Source of the DNA: Caenorhabditis elegans
Taxonomy: Eukaryota > Nematoda > Chromadorea > Rhabditida > Rhabditidae
Direction: 5' to 3'
Assembly (NCBI RefSeq): GCF_000002985.6
Contig: NC_003279.8
Span: 8,680,001 to 8,744,000, forward strand
DNA: 64,000 bases
Below the pieces are notes generated by a model. It saw nothing but the letters and a program-made list of their open reading frames with translations, ran no database searches and had not been told where the DNA came from. Positions 22,562 to 34,900 of this stretch are shown in pieces. Each line of letters begins with the position of its first letter. The stretch's first letter is position 1. A program made the translations under genes and the position numbers.

Positions 22562-25500
22562 ATGACGTAAGTTGGAAATTTGCACTATAAATAAATCAGA
22601 AAATCCCTATTGCAGATTAATGATTGATGAAAACTTCAAAAAACAATTGGCACAGCGTCGAGAGAGAGTAGAAGACCTTTTCTACTTTGAAAATTCAAAA
22701 GAAATCGGCAGAGGAACATATGGATTAGTTTATAAAGCAGTTCCGAAAAAGCAAAATGGACAATTTCCTAACAAAGAATACGCATTAAAAATGATTGAGG
22801 GACAAGGATTTTCAATGTCTGCATGCAGAGAAATTGCTCTATTCAGAGAATTAAGGTAATTTCACCGATTAAATAATATTAATTTAAAATGAAGATTGAA
22901 TTCGAGATTTTCCCCTTTTTATAATCTAAAATTCGAAAAAAAAACTGAAGTAGATATTCAAAAAAAAAAAATGTTTCAGGCATCCGAATTTAATCTGTCT
23001 TCAACGTGTATTTCTTACCAACGAAAAAAAAGTCTGGCTTTTATTGGATTATGCTGAACACGATCTCTGGCACGTTATCAAACATCATCGAACAGCTAAA
23101 AGCAAGAAAGTCCCAATTATGGTGCCACGGAATATGGTCAAAAATATATTGTTTCAAATTTTATCAGGTTTGAAATTCTAAAATCCAATTTCACTCAACT
23201 GTATTTTAAAATATTCAGGAATGCATTATTTACATTCAAACTGGGTACTACATCGAGATCTCAAACCAGCAAATATTCTATTAATGGGTGATGGACCACC
23301 TGACATGAGAGGAAGGTTTGACTGAATTTGAAATTTATGCGATAATATGAAATAATAATTCTAGGGTAAAAATTGCTGATTTGGGATTTTCAAGAATCTA
23401 TGCAAATCCTCTGAAACCGATGGCTGAATTAGATCCAGTAGTTGTCACATTCTGGTACAGAGCACCTGAATTGCTTCTCGGAGCAAAGCATTATACAAAG
23501 GTACGTTGAAAAATCTATTTAATAAGGAAAAAATGCATAATCTCAGGCTATTGACGTATGGGCTATCGGATGCATTTTTGCCGAACTTCTTACCGCTGAA
23601 CCATTATTTTTCTGTAAAGAGGAAGACATCAAGGCACAAAATCCATATCACTATGATCAAGTGAAAAGGTACAGATTTTTTGGAAATTAAAATCATTAAC
23701 TATTCGAAATTTTTAAAGAATATTCCATCTACTCGGATACCCATCAGATGCTGATTGGCCTGATATGAAGAAAATGCCGGATCATCAAAGACTTCTAAGC
23801 GATGCTAGAAATGAAGGGTAAATTATAATATAAAAGTTTTCAAATTTATTTTGATAGATTACTTAAAGGCACATTATTTTTTTCAGTAGCGTGAATGGCT
23901 TCAATGAAACCGAATTAGTCTCAAATTAGGAAATACCACAAAAAAAGGAAAAAAAAATCGCGAAAGAATTAAAAATCCAAGATTAAAAAACGAGTCGCTG
24001 ATTGGTCGCAGTTCTCATTTAGGTGGCAATTCAAACAATTGAAAATCGCGATTTCAAAAGTTGGTTTTTCATTCTTGCGATTTTTTCCATTTTTTGTGGC
24101 ATTTCCGAATTTGAGAGAATTTCGGATGTGTGAATTTGTATTGCAATATATAACGGCTTTAAAAAAGTTTTACATAATTATAAATAAACAATTTTCAGAA
24201 CACCAATTCAAACATTTCCAAACAGCTTGCATCGATACTTTGATAAATGGAAAATCAATTCACAAAGCTCTCCATATAGATTACTTGTCAAATTGCTCAC
24301 AGTTGACCCTACAAAACGTGTCAGTTGTGAAGAAGCGATGAATGATATTTATTTTAGAGTTCGTTTGAAATTTAATTTGAATAATATTTGAAAAAACCAT
24401 TTGCAGAAAATGGAAAGACCACCAAGGGAGACTGACGACGTGTTCAATAAATATCCAATTCCATACGCGAAGAAGGAACAGCAGATGACGGTAAGGGCAT
24501 CAATTGTTGAATACACTGCAAATGTTCCCAAGATTCTTTTACAGGTTGCACCAGATCAAGCACAACAACAGCATCAACAACAACAAGTTCAAATGCAACA
24601 ACAACCACAAATGGGACAGCAACAAATGATGGGACAACCTCAAATGGTACAACCTCAGATGGGACAACCACCAATGGGTGGAGCACATCCCGGAGTTGTT
24701 GCTCCAGATGGACATCCACATCAAATGATGCAGCAACAACAGCATCCACAACAGCATCATGTCAGTTTTCTAAATATTCAGAATGAAAAGTTAACTTTTT
24801 CTGTTCAGATGCAATATCAAGGAATGCATGATCCAATGCAAGGTGGAATGGATGAAGGACCACAAGCAAAAATGATGAGAATGGGAAATGTTCCTGTTGG
24901 AAGAGTAAGCTTTTTAATTAGAAAATAATAATAAAAAACATAACATGGCTGAATATCATAATTAAGGATTTCAAATTTTCAAAGTTTTTGTAAATTTCCA
25001 AATTTCGCAAATTTTGATAGATTGATTGTTGAATTTGCAAATTTTTGTAAAATGATTTATAATTTTTTTGTTGGTAAATTGCCAAACTTTCAAAAATTGA
25101 AATTTCTTGAAATATTCGTTAATCGTTGCAAAATAGTAGATAGAAACTAATTTTGATAATTTTTGGTTTATTTCCAAATCATGGTAGATGAAGTAATTTT
25201 CACTTTTTACTGTAGGTAAAACTATTTTGAAAAATTGTTGAAAAGCGTTACTAGGATATTGGGTCATTTTAAGATCATAGGAGTGATTTTCATCATTTTT
25301 CCCTATGGCAATACTCCACTTTTCAAATTCTTATGTTCAATTCTACAATTGCAGTATGCACCGATGCCTCCTCCATACGGTGCTCCACAAGACTATCACC
25401 CGCAACAAGGTCCACCAATGGTGCAAATGATGCAACAACCGGGACCATCCGGCTACTATCCACAACGACCAGGACAACCAACAGGAGCAGTTCCTGGACC

Positions 25501-25678
25501 AGGACCTCAAGGATATATGAATCCACAAATGGGAATGCAAATGGGCATGCGTGCTCCAGGAGTTCCACCACAAGGATATATGCCTGGTCGTGGAATGGCT
25601 CCCCCTCAAATGGGACAACAGCAACCCGGTCCAAATCAACAGCAACAACAGCAATGGCAACAACAATATCATCGATAA
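22562..25678 (+). CDS. cdk-8: Cyclin-dependent kinase 8 (Mediator kinase module)
   Basis: Twelve exons give 588 residues: 22562-22566, 22616-22855, 22980-23167, 23219-23315, 23365-23500, 23547-23668, 23719-23817, 24199-24358, 24407-24490, 24545-24760, 24809-24904 and 25355-25678. The first exon is only five bases (ATGAC). Kinase motifs are [19 protein letters not shown], the CDK8-specific helix [45 protein letters not shown] and [13 protein letters not shown]. Residues from about 350 on form a Gln/Met/Pro/Gly-rich tail (repeats of the MGQ and QQQ type). CDK-8 with cyclin C, MED12 and MED13 forms the dissociable Mediator kinase module in the nucleus. An alternative acceptor in intron 7 would give a truncated product (see findings). 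Confidence 0.96.
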
Positions 25679-25985
25679 ACATTTCATTTGTAACATGTAT
25701 GTATCTATAGTACTCACATCAAACTAATATTGCTCGTCATGTGTAATTTGAAGGCTTTGTAAATTGTATTTTTTTGAAATACGTTCACAATAAAATTGAG
25801 AAAATACGTGGCAGTTATCAAAATCAAATTCGGAAAGATTTTTTTGGTTTAATTCAAAATAGAAAACAAAGCAAAATGAGTGAATGAAGCCGTTTTTCAG
25901 GGGGGGTTCGAGATTTTTTCATCGTAAGGTTGGGGTATAATCATTTAAAACAATTTTAAAATTGAAATTCTATATTGGAAGTCGT
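25679..25985. terminator. Convergent 3' region cdk-8 / cle-1 with a poly(A) signal
   Basis: AATAAA at 25789-25794 is the likely plus-strand poly(A) signal of cdk-8, about 110 bp after its stop. The rest is the 3' flank of cle-1, and no other feature is seen. Confidence 0.6.
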
Positions 25986-28900
25986 TCATTTTTTGAAGTC
26001 GGATGTGATTCGATGCAAGCGGAGAATTCGGTCACCGTGATACTTGGACATGTTCTGCAAACATTTTAATTTTAAGATTTTAAAGCTGTTTGGAAATAAT
26101 ATTTCTTTTTCTCTGATGGTCTCACAACGATCGTTTGAACACTTCAATTTAAATAAAAAACGAACCTCAACACACAATACCACTAATTTATTTTCACATT
26201 TTTCGGATCCACTTGATTGGAAAATGCTTGTATTCGATGAGATGTGACCTGCCAAAGAAGTCAGAGATGCTGCAATAAATTATATTCTAAAAATTGTCTT
26301 CAATTTCTCAAAAATTACAATCGGCTCTTCTCCATCCATCACAGTATTGTTCAGCTCTTATTCCACCATCTTTGGATCCATGCCAAACTCGCTTATCTGG
26401 CCTGAAATTAAGGAACTTGTTGAGTCTGAATTTGTTTGTTATTATGAGTTTGACATTATTCTGATTTTTGATACCGTATTCCTTCTACCACCATATATTC
26501 TCTATTAGAACCCAATTACTTGACTTTAATTAATTATATCTGGGTTCATTTGGAAGATATTAACAGATAATCATCTGCAAAGATGTAGAAAAATAATTAA
26601 GAAATATTTTGACAGTGACAACCTTTGAATTGAACAAACGACAACTGAAAGTTGAACAATTGGGTGCAACAGTAAAAGAGATTATACTGTAGTCTTGCAT
26701 ATTACTCCTTTGGAAACTTTTATCTCGGTGAATTTCACAGATATTAAACAAATAGTTACAACTACAAAACTATAGAGGAAAAAATAACAAAAATTTTATC
26801 AGCTGATTAAAAAAAAACAAAATAAAGAAAACGGTTAGTTCATTTTTTATTGATAAAAATTAACAGCTTTCAATCAACATCTACAGCTCTGAATTTTGAA
26901 ATTATCTTACTTATACTTCCGACCAATTTCTACAATTATCTACTGTAAATTGACAACATTTCGATGTCACTAATAAGCTTAAAAGAAAAATAAAGATAGG
27001 CCCTACACGTTTCCGTTCTGTTTTAACTTGTGTCAACAAAACTCTGTTGGTACTAAAAGTTATTCCAACTGACCATCTAGAATCGTTGAGCACATCATGT
27101 CTATCGAATGAGAAAAGTTTGGCATGAGGATTCATTTGTGCTCCATTGACAAATGATCTCCAACTTGGGAACAAATGATGTCCAGCAACATTCACAACAG
27201 TTGTGTCAAAATCAACGGAATGCACAATTCTAACCAAATCCTGTACATTACTCGAAAGCATTGCACGGAATGTTGTAGTATATCCAGCTGCACGAGCTTC
27301 ACGATAACATTGAAGATCTGCTCCTCGGAGCCCGTGAAGATTACCAGAGAATGGTTGTGACAGGGCAATCATATGAATCTGAAAATACTTTGAAAAATAA
27401 ATTCTTATAGAAATTCAGAATACTAACAACTCGATCTTTATTATGAACTCCCGCATCTCTCTGTGGTTCATCAAGATTTGCTTTTGGGTACCATGGAGCA
27501 GCTGCTGATCCAGTTCTTGATCTTCCCGCGTGACTTGCATCGTTTTGTCGAGAGTTTTGCTGTAAAAGTTGTAACTAAAAAGTAGTATAGAATACATATA
27601 TTTGTGCTGCACAGCTGCTTCACAGGACTTTTACAAAAACCTATTGAAACTATTGAAAACCTAGGTAAAATGAAAGAAATATGTGATAAGTGATAAGGGA
27701 GAATGGGGGCTAAACTAAATGACTAAAGGATGTGAATAGCTGATGTTGTAGTGGTGATTCCTATTTGTAGCAACATGACTAATATCCAAAAGTTACATTT
27801 GAATTACGCGGGTGTCGCGATGAACATTTATGACCATTTTGACGGCTCTGAGAGGATATCAAGGTTTGAATCTTTTTGGAAAACATATTTAATTAAGATG
27901 GACGGCAAGTTGTGAAGGTTCATTGGTTTGCTCAATCCAACAAGTTGTTTTGAAATTATTACTATCATCACTATACGAAATTTACGAGTGAATTATATTT
28001 GAAAGCAATTCAATTTCCCTTCACAATCAGCAGTAATAGTCAATTACAGTACACAAAACAATCACAACATCGAAAAGAACTCACCCAAAACTCAATGCTA
28101 TTAGGTGAATAGCGAGAATCTAGTTCAATTGGCTAAAAAGTTTTAAATGAAAAAGCAAAAACGGGATTTCAGAAAAATGGAGAATTTAAAAAAAACCAAA
28201 GATCTATTGAAAAAAATCTAAATCTTACCGTTGAATGTCTTGTTTCTACAAATGGATGGAAATGGGTTAATTGAATTTCTTTCCATCCGTTTGTAACACG
28301 AATGAATAATTGTTGAGATGACGTGGCAAATGCCAGTTGCCCAACTGACGTAGAACGGGCTGAGGCGAATAACTCCACCGTGGTTGCATGAACATTTACT
28401 GCAGTTCCAGTGGTGAGTGCTGGAAAATGTTACACTTTAGTTACGGAGCTCTGAAATTAAACGGGCGGCACTTTGTATATTGTACTTTGTAGAAGTATCG
28501 CCACTTCGCATTGTTGTGTCAAAGTTTTTCATTGCCATTTGATGATAGTTTTGAGCACTTTTTCAAATTTCTTAACGTTGTCAAAAAGTGAATTATACGA
28601 ATTAGAATATTACCTTTGAGAAAAACTTCTGGAATAGGAAACACATATATCGATGTTAACTTATTGCACAAAAATCCAGAAACTAGCAATAACATTATAA
28701 TTCTTGACATTTTGAAATAATAGAAACTAAAACTATCTTAGTTAAAGCTTGTTTGGAACATTGTCCAAAAATTTAGAAAATAAACAAAACGAACTTCCAT
28801 AAGCTGGTGGTGCTGGTGCTCCCGGGGCACCAGGCGCGCCTCGTTCTCCCTTTTCTCCTTTTGTTGTGAAACTATGAACTTTTGAATTGTATTCTGGGAG

Positions 28901-31900
28901 GTCTCCTCTCATTGGTTCATTTGATTCTTTTTGAATTGATGCTACTCTTCTTGCAATTCTTTCAATATCATCATCAGTAAGACTTTCCATACTAACACCA
29001 TCATCTCCTTTTGGTCCAGGTGGTCCTTGAGGTCCTCTTTGTCCTTCAACTCCCGATGTTCCATCTCTTCCAGGAGCTCCAGGAAGTCCCGGTGGTCCTT
29101 GTGGCCCATCAGCTCCAGATCCATGTCCAGTACCTGAACCAGGTGGTCCAGGTGGTCCGGCAAGGCCAGGCATACCAGGTGGACCTGGCAGCCCCTGATC
29201 ACCACGGGATCCATGAAGTCCTGGAGCACCATCAGCTCCTCTTTCTCCTTGATGACCCGGAGCTCCGTGTGATCCAGGGATTCCATCGTTTCCTGATGGA
29301 CCTTGAGGTCCCGGTTCTCCACGACAAACTTGAGTGCATTGATTGGAAGGTGGGGCACCTTGGAATGGAGTTGTCGCAGCTTGTTGTTCGTATGAGCGTA
29401 GATCTTAAATTTCAGAAATGAGATTTTTTTGAATCTTATAATGGTCTAAAGGATGTCAAACTCACACAATTGGTTTTATCGTTAAAGTTCAGAAAAATTT
29501 TGAACAGTTGATCATATCAACACTTTCGGAATGTTGTATAATATTTTCTCGTATTTTCGATACTCCAGCATATTACAAGTTTTTGAAAAAAAAAACTTGA
29601 AAAATGGAAAGGGATCAGATCTTTTTTTTATTCGAATTTATCCAATTAACAAGGTTCAAAAATAGTTTTCATATATATTTTATATCACACCATGCATTTT
29701 CTAATAAAAAAAACAAAACTTTCTATAGGTTTTCAAAATCTCAATCCGTTCTAATTTTAAACCTCTAGCTGCGGGGCTACCGTAACCACCGATAAATGGA
29801 ACAACAAGAGAATCATCTGATAGAAACAAGTCTGAAATATTAATTCCGAATCTAAATATAACTTGTTTTGAAACTAGAATTGGTTTCAAATTTTTCTATA
29901 GAATTACTTTCCAATTAAACTAACCATGTGGAGCCAACTGAGGTGTTGGGTATGGGGGTGGGGGAGCAGGTGTCGGTGGAAAATCGGATATCTTTTGAAG
30001 TTCCGATGATTCTTGAGTTTTCTTGAATTCTTCTGGAGTACCCGAACCTTCAGCACCCTGAATTGTTACTTTTCTTTAAAAATAAAAATAATTTAAATTG
30101 ATCTGAAAATATGCTCAAGTAGGAATTTTCAATGTATTTTTTAAATCATAAACTACCTGGAGCATATTTTCAAAACAGACAAAAAGTTACAACTTGTGTA
30201 CATGGGCACTTTCTAAAACTAGTCCGAGAATACAGTAAGCTGATGACGTCACGTGACGTGGCAAAACTTACTTTTCGACCCTGAAGCTCTTTCTCAATCT
30301 TTCGACGACGCCACTATAGGAAGGATTATGTTTTGTTTAAAATGTTTCTAAGTAATAAATGATTTTTTTTCAATTTCTAACAATTTATTGTTTGTTATAT
30401 TTAAAATCAGAACGTATATGTATTGTACCCTCAAACTTCAAATCGAGGCATATCCCATTTGGAATGCTCATTAAGAACATCGATGAAACGAAAAAAGTCC
30501 TCAAAACATTTCAAAAAATAAACGAAAATGTTTATCATACCCATTGTTCATCACACTGTCGTGAACCTTGTGTAGCATCATCAATTAATTTAAGTTCTTG
30601 AATAGCTCCCTGAAAATTCAAAAATTACCTTTCCATCATCTTCAAATGCAGTCTCATCATCGATCACTTCCACAATTTCCACAGGTAACATCACACTCTG
30701 TGTCACAAATTCACGTTCTTCAGAAGATGCTCGTGCCTGTCTGACACGTGCATCGTCACGTGGTACATGAACTTGGAAAACGGTACCAGGATTTGATGAG
30801 TCTTCTGGAGACGTCGAGAATTCACGAATTTCCGGTTGAATGGGCTCTTGTTCGGATGACAAAAGTGGAAAATCATCATTTTCAAACACTTCTGCTCCGC
30901 CAAGAACGGCCGGTGGTGAGAGAAAGAGCACTATAAATAGTGCAAGGAGATGCATCTGAGAGATAATGAATATCAGCTGGAGAGGGTTTTAGTTCAAAGA
31001 GTGATTAAGGAGAGCATGGAAGTTGGAACATAAGGTTTGAAATTATCAAATGTAAATCTTTGACGTTTTGCCACAAAACTATAAGATATGAATTTTAAAG
31101 TTTTACGTTTTAAAAACAAAAATAGAGGCACCAAACATTGCTTGAGAAATTTGACAAAAATACAAAGTGAGATGTCAACTCTGAAACCGTAATTTTCTTA
31201 TTTTACAATTGTTTTTAACTATATTTTTGAATTTTATGTCATCTTGTTAGTAATAATTCTTCAAGTTTTGCGATTAAAAATAGTATTGCTCTTAAAATTA
31301 CTAATTAGACAATTTCATGAAAAACGAATAGGAAAATTACGGTACTTCCAACAAAAAACTCATGTTTGGTTTTCGAGTCTTGATTTTTAATATCAAACTA
31401 CAAATCTAAAAATGAAAAAAAATGTTAGTTCCATAGTTTGATAAAAGTCTATCAGCGAACAGACGACCTAGAAAAAACAGAGCAACAGAGGGCCAACGAA
31501 TTAATCATAGCCTGTGCTGATCCTTCTCAACGGAGCATTCATCGAAAGAGAGATAGCAGTGTTTTTAATATAAAAATGAGATATCTCGAGAAATCGAAGG
31601 ACGAATCGTGTGATTTGATATCAAAATGATGGAGAAACAATTTGTGAAAAAGAAGAAGGTGTTTGCGGTATTGGGTGGATGATGGGAATGTGACACATTC
31701 TCGAGAGCCTGCAAAATGTGGGCGGAGTGTTGAAAATATGTGTCATGAACTCGGGAAAATGAAAACTGAGGATCGTGGTGTGGGAGTACTGTAGGACGGG
31801 CAAAAAAGTTGAAACTTTGATATGAGTCATCTGGACACTCATGGTATTGTCTTGGAATTTTACAATGAAACTTACAACAAATTGACAAATTGGACCAATG

Positions 31901-34900
31901 TTGGTGAAAACATTAGAAATAGAGTCTTGATATCAGTAAACCTTGATAGAAGACGGTAAGATCTTGCCAATACCTAATGATACATAAGAAATTTCTGAAA
32001 AGACTAAAAGACTAGATGATAAATATAAGTTTCTGTAAATTGTTGTTTTTTTTTTGAGGAAAAAGGCCCAAAACTAGGCATGAAGTTTCGAGCCATTCAA
32101 AAAAACCATTATTTCAAATAATTTAACCTACAATCGGAATTCATCCATGGCAAGAAAAAATATGAAAAGTGCATTGAATGACCATCAAAAATCAGAAATT
32201 TCAATTTTTTATAAATAAACTTTTTGTGTAGATTTTCATGCTTTTGGGTGCACTTTGAGCCACAATAGTTTACGTTTTTCTCTCAGCTTTTCCCTATTCT
32301 TTGAGATATACGAAAACATTTTGATGGATTTTTTGATGATTTTACGAGAGAATTCATATCTTCACTGCAAAAGAAAAATAAATCTATAAAAAATGGAAAG
32401 AATTATTCTTGCTCAAATGGGAAATTACAGTTAATTTCGATATCTGAATCTTGTGACAATAGTCAAAATTACATGTGTTTTTCTTTTTTTTTTTTGTTCA
32501 GTTTTTTTGCAAAAAAAAAAACAAAAAAAGACACAGGAAAACATATCTGTTGTGTTGTTCAGAATGTAAAAATAGATTGCCTTAATCAAAAAGTTTATAT
32601 TTTAATACTTTCGAATTGGAAACAATCACGAGAAAAACTGGAAAAAGAATATTGGATTCTCAATTTTATGAGATACGATATATTGGTTACATCGGCGATT
32701 ATTAACAATAAGAAGACTATTTTTAAATGAAATTTTTCAAGTAACTAAAATGCTCTGGAGGATTTTCAGTGTGAAGCTCAATATAATTTCAAACTGATTA
32801 TTCTCAGCTGTTTTTAGTTTTCAATTATTTTTTTACAACTTTTACTATTCTTTTTATTTATTTTTTTTCTTTTAGAAACTCAATATTTTGAGAGAATTTT
32901 GAGAGCATTTTTTTAAATAAAAATAAACAAAACTGCAATAATGACTGCAGTAGTGGGAATACCTCAATTCAAAAGTGCACTTTTTGGGTAAAATATAGAA
33001 AATGGAAATGAGATAGACGCAGAGTATTGGGTCTGGCGGTATGAACTTTGATGATAATTGTGGATTAATTAGAAGAACAATTCGATTTTTATGGGATTTT
33101 ATTATGCTGGTAGAGGAAAAGAGCTCGGCTATTCGGCGCCACTTTTAAACCAACTTTGGCCACTTTCTAACTGCCATTAGATACGAACCACTTTCCAACC
33201 AACTTTATCTGCTTTCTAACTAATTTTACCCACTTCTCAACCAATTTTCGCCAACTTTCACACACTTTTTCCAGTTGTTTAAAGTGTAAAAATGCTGCCT
33301 CATTCAACCAACTTTAGCCATTTTTGTATATGGCAGTTAGAAAGTGGGTAAAGTTGGTTGAGAAGTGGCGCCGATTTACCGAGAGTTCAATTTTCAAATT
33401 TAGTTTGAGCAGTGGAGAGTTTCGTTTTTGATTAAGGATCTAGTGTATGAAGCTATCGTATTCAACAATTATTTGCCTCGAGTAAGAGAAAATGGCATTC
33501 TACTATGAGATTAACTAAATACCAATTTTCGTTGAAAACGAAAAATGAATAGCTCTCGGACAATACTTTTGGCAGGATTTTTATAGGTTTTGTCTCAATT
33601 TCAAAGATGATTTTTTACGATGAATTGAAACGCATTACAATGCATTAAAATAAAAATGAAATATTCCTAATGCAAAGATTCAAAATTCTGCTCATCCGTT
33701 AAGAATATTTCCAAAAAAAAAAAAGTGATGAAGTTTACATACGGTCTAGGGGAAAAAGGTTGCAAAGACAGAGAAAACACTTACAATTAAACAAATAAAA
33801 ACCACGCATTTGTTGTTGTCAAATGAATGATTCAAGAGAAAGACCCAACTGATATTCAATATCCCTATTTCTTCTCAATGCTTCTTGAAAATAATTTACC
33901 TTTTTGTGGAAATTGTGGAAATAAATGAGATGATCTGAAAATTAAAGTAAAATAAGAAACAAACTAACCTCAAATCCGTTATCGATGATTGGTCCTGCAC
34001 TTGCAATATAAAGCTTCTCTGCTTCATCAAATGAGAAATCAGGGAGAGAGGTAACCTGGAAGAAGTATTTAAGATTTATAATATATTTAGTTCATATAAT
34101 AATAATATTTTTAATCACGTTATCATCGATTTCAAATTTCATAGATTGAGTATTATAAAGCTTGGATTTTGTAGATCTGAGCAGCGAGAGTAGCAAATTT
34201 AGAAGCAAAAGTCGCCATTGAACTTGGACACAATAATTTCCAATAGTCGGAAAAATGATTTTGGCTCTCATATTGTTAAATAATTAATTACTAAAACTGT
34301 AACCTGTCTTGATGCAAAACGTCTGCATTTGAAGTAAAATGTGACAGTTTGATCTACAACTTCTAATGCAAATTGTGTCCATTGCTGAGAGAAATCTTCG
34401 ACAAGAAACGATACAATTGCCACAGAACGAACTATCAGTGAAATATTCGTTTGCTTTGTTCCTGAAAATATTTCTCATTTTAATATTTTTCAGTAATCAA
34501 AAAAGGAGTGTCTAACCTGCTGGTTCAATAAGCAATCCAATATCAACTGCTGAATCATATGCATTAACTGCAGCAAATAGATAACCACCTCTTAAATTAT
34601 TAATTATAATTTTAATTATAGAGTTTGTAAATATAATAACCGTTTATCCATTGGCTTGATAGTGGCAAGTAGAGAAAATTGTTTGAAAAAATTTCGTGGC
34701 AAATATAATCGATAAGGGACTGCAATTTCAACACCTCTCTGAAAATTCGAATATTTTAAATCTAATTGAATCAATATCTTGCAATTTCTTACCTGTAACC
34801 CGATTGCTGGCAAAGATTCAATTCCTTTGGCTCTAAAAACCCGTGCGTCTGCATTTAAAGATGCTTTAACTGGAGCCAATAAATCTACTTCCGTTTCAGA

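Noticed and set aside
24444-24760. Long minus-strand frames rich in Val or Leu/His opposite the cdk-8 tail
   Set aside because: They are the complement of the CAA/CAG/ATG repeats encoding the Gln/Met tail, with no independent signals.
25323-25717. Four open frames of 119-125 codons on both strands at the end of cdk-8
   Set aside because: All are shadows of the Gly/Pro/Gln-rich last exon, whose frame is fixed by splicing from the kinase exons.
29011-29421. 136-codon plus-strand frame opposite the collagen exon
   Set aside because: It arises from the GGN-CCN periodicity of Gly-Pro codons; the minus frame encodes Gly-X-Y repeats and joins endostatin exons.
32470-32730. Plus-strand frame starting in a poly-T/poly-A stretch
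   Set aside because: Low-complexity start, no motif, inside a cle-1 intron on the other strand.
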